Assembly: GCF_030815985.1 (NCBI RefSeq) | Contig: NZ_JAUSXM010000001.1 | Span: 4,278,001 to 4,342,000, forward strand | Length of the DNA stretch: 64,000 nucleotides | Reading direction: 5' to 3' | From: Paenibacillus sp. W2I17 | GTDB lineage: Bacteria > Bacillota > Bacilli > Paenibacillales > Paenibacillaceae | In this document: positions 1 to 11,982 of the stretch, one piece after another | Numbering within the stretch: position 1 is the first letter of the stretch | Layout: each line of letters starts with the position of its first letter | The notes under the pieces: generated by a model | What the model was told of the DNA's origin: nothing | Database searches by the model: none | What the model saw: the letters and a program-made list of their open reading frames with translations, nothing else | Translations under genes and position numbers: made by a program

Positions 1-799
1 CTTTTGCCGGATAGCTGTCAGCACGGTGAGAAAGCCCTTCACGCGTATAAGCAATGGACCCTTCCTTGCCGTGTTTGATTACTACAATATTCGCTGAGAA
101 ATCAAACCATTTCTGTGCAGTTACCTGATCGCTATGATCCGGATTGTGGTCGAATGTCTCCATCATGTCGAACTCTTCACGTGTGCCGAGGATGATATCG
201 CATTTCTCGGCTGCGAGGTTATAATAGACCGCTGTCTCTTCGTTCGATGTCCATGTGTATGGGCGATAGTCCAGATCAAACACAATAACTGTGCCATGTT
301 TTTTCGCATACGTTAGTGCCTGTAATACGGCTTCACGGGATGGGCTCTGCGCGAGGGCTGTGCCTGAGATTAGCAGCACTTTGGAGTCAGCAATCAACTG
401 CTCCTGCACCTCTTGCGCTTGTAATAACAGATCAGCCACATTGTCCCGGTACATCAGGATACTGCAATTGGTTGGGCTTTTGATTTCGGTAAAAGCAAGC
501 CCTGTCACTGCTCCGGTGTCATCTGTAACTACATTTGATGTGTCGATGCCGTTCTTCTCCAAATAACTCTGGATGAATCTGCCCATCTGGTCACCCGCGA
601 TTTTACCGATAAAAGCCGTCTCCATACCCAGTCTGGACATGCCAATCGTAATATTGGCCGGAGAGCCGCCAACATACTTCGTAAACGTCATCGTCTCTTC
701 CATCGGGCGATTGATCTCATTGGCGTTCAAGTCGATGCACAAGCGGCCAATCGCGGTGAAATCCTTCTTCCTGGATACCGGAAAGGATACGTAAGTCAT
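1..799 (-). CDS. iolC: 5-dehydro-2-deoxygluconokinase, partial
   Basis: PfkB-family sugar kinase that phosphorylates 5-dehydro-2-deoxygluconate in myo-inositol catabolism. The reading frame is open from an ATG at 799 to the window start, giving 266 codons; the family is about 325 residues, so roughly the last 60, including the expected C-terminal GAGD catalytic motif, lie outside. The N-terminus MTYVSFPVSRKKDF leads into AIGRLCIDLN, typical of the family. An upstream ATG at 804 is followed by a stop two codons later, and AAAGGGG precedes the chosen start. It is the last visible gene of iolD-iolE-iolC, which supports the name. The identification is by family resemblance plus context; the truncation is a window artefact. 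Confidence 0.88.
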   Translation of the reverse strand, partial: MTYVSFPVSRKKDFTAIGRLCIDLNANEINRPMEETMTFTKYVGGSPANITIGMSRLGMETAFIGKIAGDQMGRFIQSYLEKNGIDTSNVVTDDTGAVTGLAFTEIKSPTNCSILMYRDNVADLLLQAQEVQEQLIADSKVLLISGTALAQSPSREAVLQALTYAKKHGTVIVFDLDYRPYTWTSNEETAVYYNLAAEKCDIILGTREEFDMMETFDHNPDHSDQVTAQKWFDFSANIVVIKHGKEGSIAYTREGLSHRADSYPAK

Positions 800-941
800 T
801 GCATGTGAGCCCCTTTCTGTAGTGGGATTTTCCATGTTGTATATCGATATCTAGACTAGTTACTCATTCCATCGTGAGGACTCGTAAACGGCTAGAGTAG
901 GTCAATTTTATTTTCCAATCGTAATTGCAATGCTGAACGAT

Positions 942-1844
942 TCAGCTATGTTGGTATAACGACTCCATATAGTTCAAAGATCGCTTCGCATACTCATACG
1001 GGTTATGAATTGCTGGGTCCTGTTCTCCTTCAAGCATCGCCCAACCATCGTACCCTCGTGTAATCAGTTCCTGAAGAATGGGAGCAAAATCAATGCATCC
1101 ATCTCCTGGTACGGTGAACACTCCTCTACGAATACAGCCGACAAAATCAGACTGCTCCGCGCGTGCTTCATCCAGCACATGCGGGCGGATATCTTTCAGA
1201 TGAATATAGGCGATCCGATCATAATGTTTGCGCAGCAGTTCAAGCGGATCGGCTCCGCCATAGTAGGCATGACCTGTGTCATAGAGCAGATACACGAGAG
1301 AAGGGTCCGTCAACTCCATCAGTCGATCAATCTCATCCGGTTGCTCTACCACTGTGCCTCCATGATGATGGTACGTAAGCTTCAACCCATGTTCGCGGGC
1401 AATAGCTCCTGCTTCGTTCAACCCTTCAGCGAGGATATGCCATTCAGATTGGTTGAGTCTGAGCACTTCTTTTTCATTCGGTGTCCGTCTTGGATCAAAA
1501 TGAAGTGACCCACCTACCTCCGCCGTACTGATCACCTTACTGCCCATGGATTGCAGAAATTCCGCATGTCTCCGATAACTGTCCAGCTCCGACTGACGAT
1601 ACGCCGGATCAGAGAACAGTACCGATTTCCACTGGGAGACCAGATTGATATTTCTCTTACTCAGTTCTTCACGCAATATAGCAGGGTCGGTCGGATATTT
1701 ACGTCCCATCTCTGTACCTGTCAGCCCAAGACGCTGAATGTCATCCAGAATCTGTGCACACGTTGTCGCATCACCATGCTCCTTCACATCTTCACCGACC
1801 CAATTGATCGGATGAATCCCAAGCTGGAATGGCAGCTTGCTCAT
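942..1844 (-). CDS. iolE: inosose dehydratase
   Basis: 300-residue sugar-phosphate isomerase/epimerase-like TIM barrel matching IolE (2-keto-myo-inositol dehydratase), which converts scyllo-inosose to the trihydroxycyclohexane-dione used by IolD. Visible motifs include LGIHPINW near the N-terminus, TYHHHGGTVVE in the middle, LLYDTGHAYYGG and YIHLKDIRP, which supply barrel metal and substrate residues. The frame is open further upstream to 1901, but AAAGGAGA followed by nine bases places the start at ATG 1844 (MSKLPFQ). It lies between iolD and iolC on the same strand with short spacers, consistent with one operon. Confidence 0.92.
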   Translation of the reverse strand: MSKLPFQLGIHPINWVGEDVKEHGDATTCAQILDDIQRLGLTGTEMGRKYPTDPAILREELSKRNINLVSQWKSVLFSDPAYRQSELDSYRRHAEFLQSMGSKVISTAEVGGSLHFDPRRTPNEKEVLRLNQSEWHILAEGLNEAGAIAREHGLKLTYHHHGGTVVEQPDEIDRLMELTDPSLVYLLYDTGHAYYGGADPLELLRKHYDRIAYIHLKDIRPHVLDEARAEQSDFVGCIRRGVFTVPGDGCIDFAPILQELITRGYDGWAMLEGEQDPAIHNPYEYAKRSLNYMESLYQHS

Positions 1845-1992
1845 TGCTCCACGTCTCCTTTGTCGTTCAACATTATGGTTCACTATATTTACACTGCACA
1901 ATCCGATGACAGAACAACCTTCCGATACAGCTTCCTTTCAGAAAGCTTTTAGCTCCGCTTCTTCAGGCTCCTTTTTTAGAAGGAATATCGGA

Positions 1993-3858
1993 TTAAAAAG
2001 GTCTTGCTTTGGCACGGTTGGCTTGCATGGTGTGATGTGCATGAACTACCTTTTCCTCGGCAGATACTTCTGGCACACCTACATTCCACCACGACTCGTA
2101 TCCACCTGCGTTGGTTCCAGGCACGACCGGGATCTCAATCAACGTACTCACCGTTTCGTTCTTCGCATCTCGGATTGCTTGTTCCAGCTGTTCTGCCGTT
2201 TCCGCTCTATAGGATTTGGCTCCCATGCTTCGGGCGTGAGCTGCGAAGTCCATTGGCATGTAGTCCCCGGTCAATCGTCCGCTTTCTGACTCCCGATAAC
2301 GGAACTCATTGCCGAACCCGTCACTACCGTGTTCCCGCTGCAAATTATGAATACACTGGAATCCATTGTTGTTGAATAAGAGGACAGTCATCTTCTTCTG
2401 TTCCTGCAAACTGGTCACAAACTCCGAATGCAGCATCAGATAACTGCCATCACCGACCATGGCGTACACTTCACGATCCGGCTCCGCAAGTGCTGCTCCG
2501 AACGCTCCACTTACCTCGTACCCCATACAGGAGAATCCATACTCCATGTGGTATGTCTTTGGTTCAGACGCACGCCACAGACGATGCAGATCGCCTGGCA
2601 GACTGCCTGCCGCACACACAATGACGGAGGATGGATCAATGGTCCGATTAACTATGCCGACTGCTGTAGTCTGCGCGAGTCCTGCTTCGTGTTGTGCTCC
2701 ATACAGCCGATCCACTTCTGCATTCCACTCAGCGCGGAGATCAGCGATTTCGGATGCACCATATGCACTGCGGTATTGTCTTTCCTGCAATTCCTTTTGC
2801 AAAGCCTGCAGTCCTTCGCGTGCATCTGCCAGAATGGCTTCCCCGCCTAACTTGGCAGCATCCATGCCGTTCAGGTTAATGTTGATGAATGAAGCTTCCG
2901 GATGTTGAAAAGCAGAGCGGGATGCCGTCGTAAAATCGGAGAAACGAGTACCGACGCCGATCACCACATCCGCTTCTCTCGCCAGCCTGTTGGCTGCTAG
3001 AGAACCTGTAACCCCGATGGCCCCCACATTCAGTGGGTGGTCCCAAGAGACTGCGCTCTTGCCCGCCTGCGTCTCGGCGATCGGAATACCAAATGCCTCG
3101 GCGAATTCCACGAGCTGGACGGATGCCTCAGAGTACAACACACCGCCACCTGCAACGAGCAGCGGCTTTCTGCCTCGGGCAATCTGCTCCGTTGCCCGCT
3201 CAATGGCTGCCTGTACCGGGGGGCGACGATCCAGATAATGTACTTTGCGGGCAAAGAACGATTCTGGATAATCGTATGCCTCTGCCTGTACATCCTGCGG
3301 CAGTGCGAGCGTTACTGCTCCTGTCTCTGCTGGATCGGTTAGCACACGCATCGCCTGTGTAACAGCAATCATCAACTGTTCGGGACGAACAATGCGATCC
3401 CAGTACTTGCTGACGGCTTTGAATGGATCAGTGGCTGAGATCGTATAGTCACTGCTCACTTCTAACTGCTGAAGTACCGGGTCCGGTTCCCGTGTAGCAA
3501 AGTTATCTCCTGGAAGCAATAAAACCGGAATCCGGTTCACCGTTGCAGTAGCTGCCGCTGTAATCATATTCAAAGCACCAGGTCCAATGGATGTAGTACA
3601 TGCATAGATCTGTCTACGGTTCTTCTGCTTGGCATAAGCCGCTGCCGTATGCACCATGCCTTGTTCGTTCTTGCCTTGCATATACGTCAGGCTTCCCGGA
3701 CTGCGCTCCAGCGCTTCTCCAATGCCTGTTACATTGCCATGTCCAAAAATACCGATGATTCCCTTCACAAACTTGGTTTCCACCCCGTCAACCGAGATAT
3801 ATTGCTGATCCAGGTATCGAAGCAGTGCCTGAGCCATCGTTAGTCGAATTGTTTTCAT
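1993..3858 (-). CDS. iolD: 3D-(3,5/4)-trihydroxycyclohexane-1,2-dione acylhydrolase
   Basis: 621-residue thiamine-diphosphate-dependent enzyme of inositol catabolism that opens the ring of the diketo intermediate. It has the acetolactate-synthase fold: an N-terminal pyrimidine-binding domain (GIFGHGNVTGIGEAL, about 35-49), a central domain with VIGVGTRFSDF, and a C-terminal ThDP/Mg motif running from VGDGSYLM to LLFNNNG. Length matches the family. ATG 3858 is preceded by AAAGGAAAGG, with a long spacer to the start. It is the first gene of the visible iol operon, and three palindromic operator-like sites lie within 90 bases upstream. Confidence 0.93.
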   Translation of the reverse strand: MKTIRLTMAQALLRYLDQQYISVDGVETKFVKGIIGIFGHGNVTGIGEALERSPGSLTYMQGKNEQGMVHTAAAYAKQKNRRQIYACTTSIGPGALNMITAAATATVNRIPVLLLPGDNFATREPDPVLQQLEVSSDYTISATDPFKAVSKYWDRIVRPEQLMIAVTQAMRVLTDPAETGAVTLALPQDVQAEAYDYPESFFARKVHYLDRRPPVQAAIERATEQIARGRKPLLVAGGGVLYSEASVQLVEFAEAFGIPIAETQAGKSAVSWDHPLNVGAIGVTGSLAANRLAREADVVIGVGTRFSDFTTASRSAFQHPEASFININLNGMDAAKLGGEAILADAREGLQALQKELQERQYRSAYGASEIADLRAEWNAEVDRLYGAQHEAGLAQTTAVGIVNRTIDPSSVIVCAAGSLPGDLHRLWRASEPKTYHMEYGFSCMGYEVSGAFGAALAEPDREVYAMVGDGSYLMLHSEFVTSLQEQKKMTVLLFNNNGFQCIHNLQREHGSDGFGNEFRYRESESGRLTGDYMPMDFAAHARSMGAKSYRAETAEQLEQAIRDAKNETVSTLIEIPVVPGTNAGGYESWWNVGVPEVSAEEKVVHAHHTMQANRAKARPF

Positions 3859-3887
3859 GAATTGATCGCCGTCCTTTCCTTTACGAG

Positions 3888-3945
3888 TTAAGCGCTTAAT
3901 CTACGTTAAGTTTAAGCGCCTTACCCCTAAAGGTTAAGCGCTTAA
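3888..3945 (-). promoter_or_regulatory. three tandem operator-like palindromes upstream of iolD
   Basis: TTAAGCGCTTAA occurs perfectly at 3888-3899 and 3934-3945, with an imperfect copy (TTAAGCGCCTTA) at 3912-3923. Centre spacings are 24 and 22 bases. The central CG with A/T-rich arms is the LacI/GalR-family operator style. The array lies between a candidate promoter and the iolD start, where a bound repressor would block transcription. No regulator gene is visible in the window. Confidence 0.7.
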
Positions 3946-3950
3946 TTGAT

Positions 3951-3979
3951 ATGGTATTACAGGTTAATGATTTACGCAA
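3951..3979 (-). promoter_or_regulatory. candidate iolD promoter
   Basis: On the minus strand TTGCGT (3974-3979) and TACCAT (3951-3956) are separated by 17 bases, immediately upstream of the operator array. Each hexamer matches sigma-A consensus at about four of six positions, so this is a weak, regulated-type candidate. Confidence 0.35.
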
Positions 3980-4185
3980 GCTATTTTTGTAAGCGTTTTT
4001 ATGAAATGTGGTAAAGAAAAGATATTCTTGTGTTCGAACATGTGTTAGACCTTCTCTATTTGAACACTTCCACAATGACTAAGAACAGACTTAAATGAGG
4101 GGGAATTCATGGTGAGGATGGGATACATGCTAAAGCCAAATAATCCGTAATCTTCGTATACTACAATCGCCCATATACCTATGAA
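3980..4185. other. intergenic region between iolD and tRNA terminator
   Basis: Beyond the iolD promoter this stretch holds no convincing gene. On the plus strand there is a 13-codon ORF (4109-4150) behind GAGGGGG, and CGAACATGTGTTAG at 4035-4048 resembles a Bacillus LexA box with one mismatch. I see no matching promoter and regard both as unproven. Confidence 0.4.
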
Positions 4186-4188
4186 AGC

Positions 4189-4229
4189 AAAAAAAGAAAG
4201 AGACGGTGAGTACCGTCTCTTTCTTTTGC
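4189..4229 (-). terminator. terminator of the rRNA-tRNA operon
   Basis: A near-perfect inverted repeat (AAAGAAAGAGACGGT and its complement around a four-base loop) is followed on the minus strand by a T run, directly after the last tRNA. The symmetric A/T flanks would also allow termination on the plus strand. Confidence 0.88.
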
Positions 4230-4237
4230 AATATATA

Positions 4238-4308
4238 AGCGGGTGATGGGAATCGAACCCACGCTATTAGCTTGGAAGGCTAAAGTTCTACCATTGAACT
4301 ACACCCGC
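4238..4308 (-). tRNA. tRNA-Gly(TCC)
   Basis: Seven-base acceptor stem GCGGGTG/CACCCGC, T-loop GTTCGATTC and anticodon loop CTTCCAA giving TCC. CCA is not encoded. Last tRNA of the array. Confidence 0.95.
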
Positions 4309-4318
4309 ATAACAACAA

Positions 4319-4392
4319 TCGGGATGACACGATTTGAACATGCGACCCCCTGGTCCCAAACCAGGTGCTCTACCAAGCTGAGCTACATCCCG
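4319..4392 (-). tRNA. tRNA-Pro(TGG)
   Basis: Acceptor stem CGGGATG/CATCCCG and anticodon loop TTTGGGA giving TGG. D and T arms are intact. Confidence 0.95.
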
Positions 4393-4399
4393 TTATCTA

Positions 4400-4478
4400 T
4401 ACCGGCGAGAGGACTCGAACCTCCACGGTTTCCCACTCGATTTTGAGTCGAGCGCGTCTGCCATTCCGCCACGCCGGC
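4400..4478 (-). tRNA. tRNA-Leu(CAA)
   Basis: Acceptor stem GCCGGCG/CGCCGGT, anticodon loop CTCAAAA giving CAA, and an extended variable arm as in class II tRNAs, though rather short for leucine. CCA is not encoded. Confidence 0.92.
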
Positions 4479-4498
4479 AAAATATGAAGTTATAATGG

Positions 4499-4572
4499 CG
4501 CGCCCTGAGAGATTCGAACTCCCGGCCTTTTGATTCGTAGTCAAACGCTCTATCCAGCTGAGCTAAGGGCGC
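4499..4572 (-). tRNA. tRNA-Arg(ACG)
   Basis: Acceptor stem GCGCCCT/AGGGCGC and anticodon loop CTACGAA giving ACG, expected to be deaminated to ICG. Confidence 0.95.
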
Positions 4573-4578
4573 AAATAT

Positions 4579-4653
4579 TGGAGCGGAAGACGGGAATCGA
4601 ACCCGCGACCCTCGCCTTGGCAAGGCGATGCTCTACCGCTGAGCCACTTCCGC
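4579..4653 (-). tRNA. tRNA-Gly(GCC)
   Basis: Acceptor stem GCGGAAG/CTTCCGC and anticodon loop TTGCCAA giving GCC. The 3' CCA is encoded. Confidence 0.95.
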
Positions 4654-4663
4654 AAATAAAGAA

Positions 4664-4744
4664 TGCGCGTGGAGGGACTTGAACCCCCACGTCAAAGACG
4701 CTAGATCCTAAGTCTAGTGCGTCTGCCAATTCCGCCACACGCGC
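4664..4744 (-). tRNA. tRNA-Leu(TAG)
   Basis: Acceptor stem GCGCGTG/CACGCGC, anticodon loop CTTAGGA giving TAG, and a long class II variable arm. Confidence 0.95.
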
Positions 4745-4750
4745 ATATAA

Positions 4751-4826
4751 TGGTGAGTCATGAAGGGCTCGAACCTTCGACACCCTGATTAAAAGTCAGG
4801 TGCTCTACCAACTGAGCTAATGACTC
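4751..4826 (-). tRNA. tRNA-Lys(TTT)
   Basis: Acceptor stem GAGTCAT/ATGACTC, anticodon loop CTTTTAA giving TTT, and encoded CCA. Confidence 0.95.
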
Positions 4827-4836
4827 ATAGAAAAAC

Positions 4837-4922
4837 TGGTGGAGGATGATGGATTCGAACCACCGAACCCGTACGGGAGCAGATTTACAGTCTGATGCGT
4901 TTGGCCGCTTCGCTAATCCTCC
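4837..4922 (-). tRNA. tRNA-Tyr(GTA)
   Basis: Acceptor stem GGAGGAT/ATCCTCC, anticodon loop CTGTAAA giving GTA, long variable arm and encoded CCA. Confidence 0.95.
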
Positions 4923-4931
4923 AGGATTACA

Positions 4932-5007
<76 letters not shown>

Positions 5008-5027
5008 GTATTACATGGTGTTATAAA

Positions 5028-5103
<76 letters not shown>

Positions 5104-5121
5104 TTACTACATTAAAAAAAA

Positions 5122-5199
5122 TGGCGGAACCGACGGGATTCGAACCCGCGATCTCCTGCGTGACAGGCAGGCATGTTAGGCCAACTACACCACGGTTCC
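5122..5199 (-). tRNA. tRNA-Asp(GTC)
   Basis: Acceptor stem GGAACCG/CGGTTCC, anticodon loop CTGTCAC giving GTC, and encoded CCA after a G discriminator. Confidence 0.95.
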
Positions 5200-5226
5200 A
5201 GATCACTTTCTCAAGGAAAGTATAAT

Positions 5227-5299
<73 letters not shown>

Positions 5300-5315
5300 T
5301 CGTTATAAAGTTATA

Positions 5316-5391
5316 TGGTGGAGGCTGAGGGGATCGAACCCCCGACCCTCTGCTTGTAAGGCAGATGCTCTCCCAGCTGAGCTAAGCCTCC
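5316..5391 (-). tRNA. tRNA-Val(TAC)
   Basis: Acceptor stem GGAGGCT/AGCCTCC, anticodon loop CTTACAA giving TAC, and encoded CCA. Confidence 0.95.
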
Positions 5392-5397
5392 ATATTA

Positions 5398-5469
5398 TGA
5401 CCCGTAGGGGATTCGAACCCCTGTTACCTCCGTGAAAGGGAGGTGTCTTAACCCCTTGACCAACGGGCC
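5398..5469 (-). tRNA. tRNA-Glu(TTC)
   Basis: Acceptor stem GGCCCGT/ACGGGTC, anticodon loop CTTTCAC giving TTC. Confidence 0.95.
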
Positions 5470-5473
5470 TTAC

Positions 5474-5549
5474 TGGCTCCCCGAACAGGGCTCGAACCTG
5501 TGACAACTCGATTAACAGTCGAGTGCTCTACCAACTGAGCTATCAGGGA
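5474..5549 (-). tRNA. tRNA-Asn(GTT)
   Basis: Acceptor stem TCCCTGA/TCGGGGA with one T-G pair, anticodon loop CTGTTAA giving GTT, G discriminator and encoded CCA. Confidence 0.95.
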
Positions 5550-5550
5550 A

Positions 5551-5626
5551 TGGTGGAGCCAAGCGGGATCGAACCGCTGACCTCCTGCTTGCAAGGCAGG
5601 CGCTCTCCCAGCTGAGCTATGGCCCC
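5551..5626 (-). tRNA. tRNA-Ala(TGC)
   Basis: Acceptor stem GGGGCCA/TGGCTCC with a G-T pair at the fifth-from-end region, anticodon loop CTTGCAA giving TGC, and encoded CCA. Confidence 0.95.
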
Positions 5627-5661
5627 ATACTCTGGTGTATTTCATTGTTGTGGTCTTGCTA

Positions 5662-5735
5662 TGGGCCCTGGTGGACTCGAACCACCGGCCTCACCCTTAT
5701 CAGAGGTGCGCTCTAACCAACTGAGCTAAGGGCCC
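5662..5735 (-). tRNA. tRNA-Ile(GAT)
   Basis: Acceptor stem GGGCCCT/AGGGCCC, anticodon loop CTGATAA giving GAT. First tRNA after the 5S gene; CCA is not encoded. In many Bacillales this gene sits in the 16S-23S spacer, but here it follows 5S. Confidence 0.95.
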
Positions 5736-5748
5736 TTATCAATTTTCG

Positions 5749-5772
5749 AAAAAAAATACCCCAATGGGGTTT
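5749..5772 (-). terminator. terminator-like hairpin between 5S and the tRNA array
   Basis: On the minus strand ACCCCATTGGGGT is followed by a run of eight T. The stem is short (5 bp, GC-rich), so it may act as a partial terminator or attenuator rather than a full stop. The 17 tRNAs start about 14 bases later, leaving no room for a separate promoter outside the 5S gene. Confidence 0.55.
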
Positions 5773-5773
5773 C

Positions 5774-5890
5774 GCTTGGCGGCGTCCTACTCTCCCAGGA
5801 CCCTGCGGTCCAAGTACCATCGGCGCTAGAGGGCTTAACGGTCGTGTTCGGGATGGGTACGTGTGGAACCCCTCCGCCATCGCCACCAAA
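5774..5890 (-). rRNA. rrf: 5S ribosomal RNA
   Basis: About 117 bases. On the minus strand it begins TTTGGTGGCGAT and ends GACGCCGCCAAGC, the standard Bacillales 5S ends, with the conserved internal CCGAACACGACCGTTAAG segment. It lies about 77 bases after 23S. Confidence 0.96.
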
Positions 5891-5967
5891 CGCATAGCTT
5901 ACATTTCAGAGTTGTTGTTCTCTGAAAACTAGATTCGAAACGAAACATGCGAATTACAACTTGCTAT

Positions 5968-10748
<4,781 letters not shown>

Positions 10749-11385
10749 ATAAAGTATTGAAAAGAGCGATAAGCTCATTTTGAATCTGACGAGATTAAAA
10801 ATCTCATTTGTGCTCCAGCCGATTCAAGCCAAGGCTTGTCTCAAACTTTCGCGTTTCATTCTGCAAGCAGAATGTTTACTCACTCGTTGTTCAGTTTTCA
10901 AAGATCAAACTTATTTTGCTACCGAGCATTGTTCTCCTCAGCAACTTTTATATCATAACACTTCCGAACCAACTTAGCAAGCTCTTTTTTTTAAGTTTCT
11001 TTCGAAGCTTATTTGTTTTGCCTGCGGCACTTTGTTTCTCGTGTTTTTTTTGGCCGGAAATAGAATATATCATATACACAACACAATTACTACTTGTAAA
11101 ATATCCCATCTGAAAACTTATTATATATTTGATTCAATCTCTTCATAATCTCTTTTTCCAATGGCAATATCCTCTTACTATATCCTATATACACTCACCG
11201 GTCTAATCTATCTCAATATAGGTTGTGAACAGACCCATTCAATATCATTACATTCGTTCTATAAAATAAGAAACATAATACCTCTACTCAATAACGCTGC
11301 TATCTGTTATGTGGATTTCGAATCTAATAACTGAACTCCATAAGCTGTGGGCTTATATAGATTGTGCTTTTCACTTTTTATACTA
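10749..11385 (-). other. rRNA operon leader and upstream region
   Basis: 637 bases without a credible protein gene. The part next to 16S is the transcribed leader, containing GATCTTTGAAAACTGAAC, similar to the spacer repeats. The outer part is AT-rich, as expected for rRNA upstream activating DNA. A second, weaker promoter candidate (TTTACA, 17 bases, GTATAT) lies near 11065-11100. Confidence 0.6.
10952..10980 (-). promoter_or_regulatory. candidate rrn promoter
   Basis: On the minus strand TTGCTA (10975-10980) is separated by exactly 17 bases from TATGAT (10952-10957). The start would fall about 200 bases before 16S, leaving a leader with the boxA-like segment. Confidence 0.6.
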
Positions 11386-11931
11386 TTAGTTTCTGAACCT
11401 GCCCATCACTATCGTGTCGTGATACTGTCCATCCGTGTGTCGCCGATCCTTTTTCAAAATACCTTCGATCTCGAAGCCAATCTTTTGGTATAACTCGATT
11501 GCCTTTTCATTGGATGCCAACACGTTCAACGTCATCTTCTCTACACCACTCTGGTCTGCCCATTCTATCGACTTCTCTAACAAGTTCTTGCCAATCCCAT
11601 GCCCCCAGAACTCTCTGGCTACACACACGCCGAACTCAACTTTATGGCAAAAGCGCTTCAGCTCTGTACCTTCACATCGGGAGTATCCCACAATCTCCCC
11701 TGCCACTACAGCAACAAGGAATAGATTCCGTGACTTCTCAGTGTCTAAATTGATGATCCGCCTAAACCCGGCTGCGTCGATATACGCCTCTCCCTCTTCA
11801 CGATCCATGTTCTCGGTTTCCCCATCGATTTGTACACGTAGTGAAGACAAGGCCTCAGCATCCTTTTCCTCTGCCGATCTAATGGAGTAAGATAAGCCTT
11901 TAATGTAATATTCCTGCTGATCGATCATCAT
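11386..11931 (-). CDS. GNAT-family N-acetyltransferase
   Basis: 181-residue acetyltransferase of the GNAT fold. The acetyl-CoA-binding motif A is visible as FGVCVAREFWGHGIGKNLLE (about residues 101-120), followed by the motif B segment NVLASNEKAIELYQKIGFEIEG, including the usual aromatic/ELYxKxGF helix. This resembles PhnO/RimJ-like enzymes; the substrate cannot be told. The frame extends to 11940, but the only strong ribosome site, GGAGG, overlaps that ATG, whereas ATG 11931 sits ten bases from it. It lies 51 bases after the YesN-type regulator on the same strand, so it may be cotranscribed. Confidence 0.85.
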   Translation of the reverse strand: MMIDQQEYYIKGLSYSIRSAEEKDAEALSSLRVQIDGETENMDREEGEAYIDAAGFRRIINLDTEKSRNLFLVAVVAGEIVGYSRCEGTELKRFCHKVEFGVCVAREFWGHGIGKNLLEKSIEWADQSGVEKMTLNVLASNEKAIELYQKIGFEIEGILKKDRRHTDGQYHDTIVMGRFRN

Positions 11932-11982
11932 AAGAACCATACCTCCTCTTCCACTTTATTTAATTACTGTACCTGTATCGTT

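Noticed and set aside
4035..4150. LexA-box-like CGAACATGTGTTAG followed by a 13-codon plus-strand ORF with a strong ribosome site and a terminator downstream, suggesting an SOS-induced micropeptide
   Set aside because: No promoter hexamers at workable distances, one mismatch in the box, and the ORF is too short to judge. The terminator is explained by the opposing tRNA operon.
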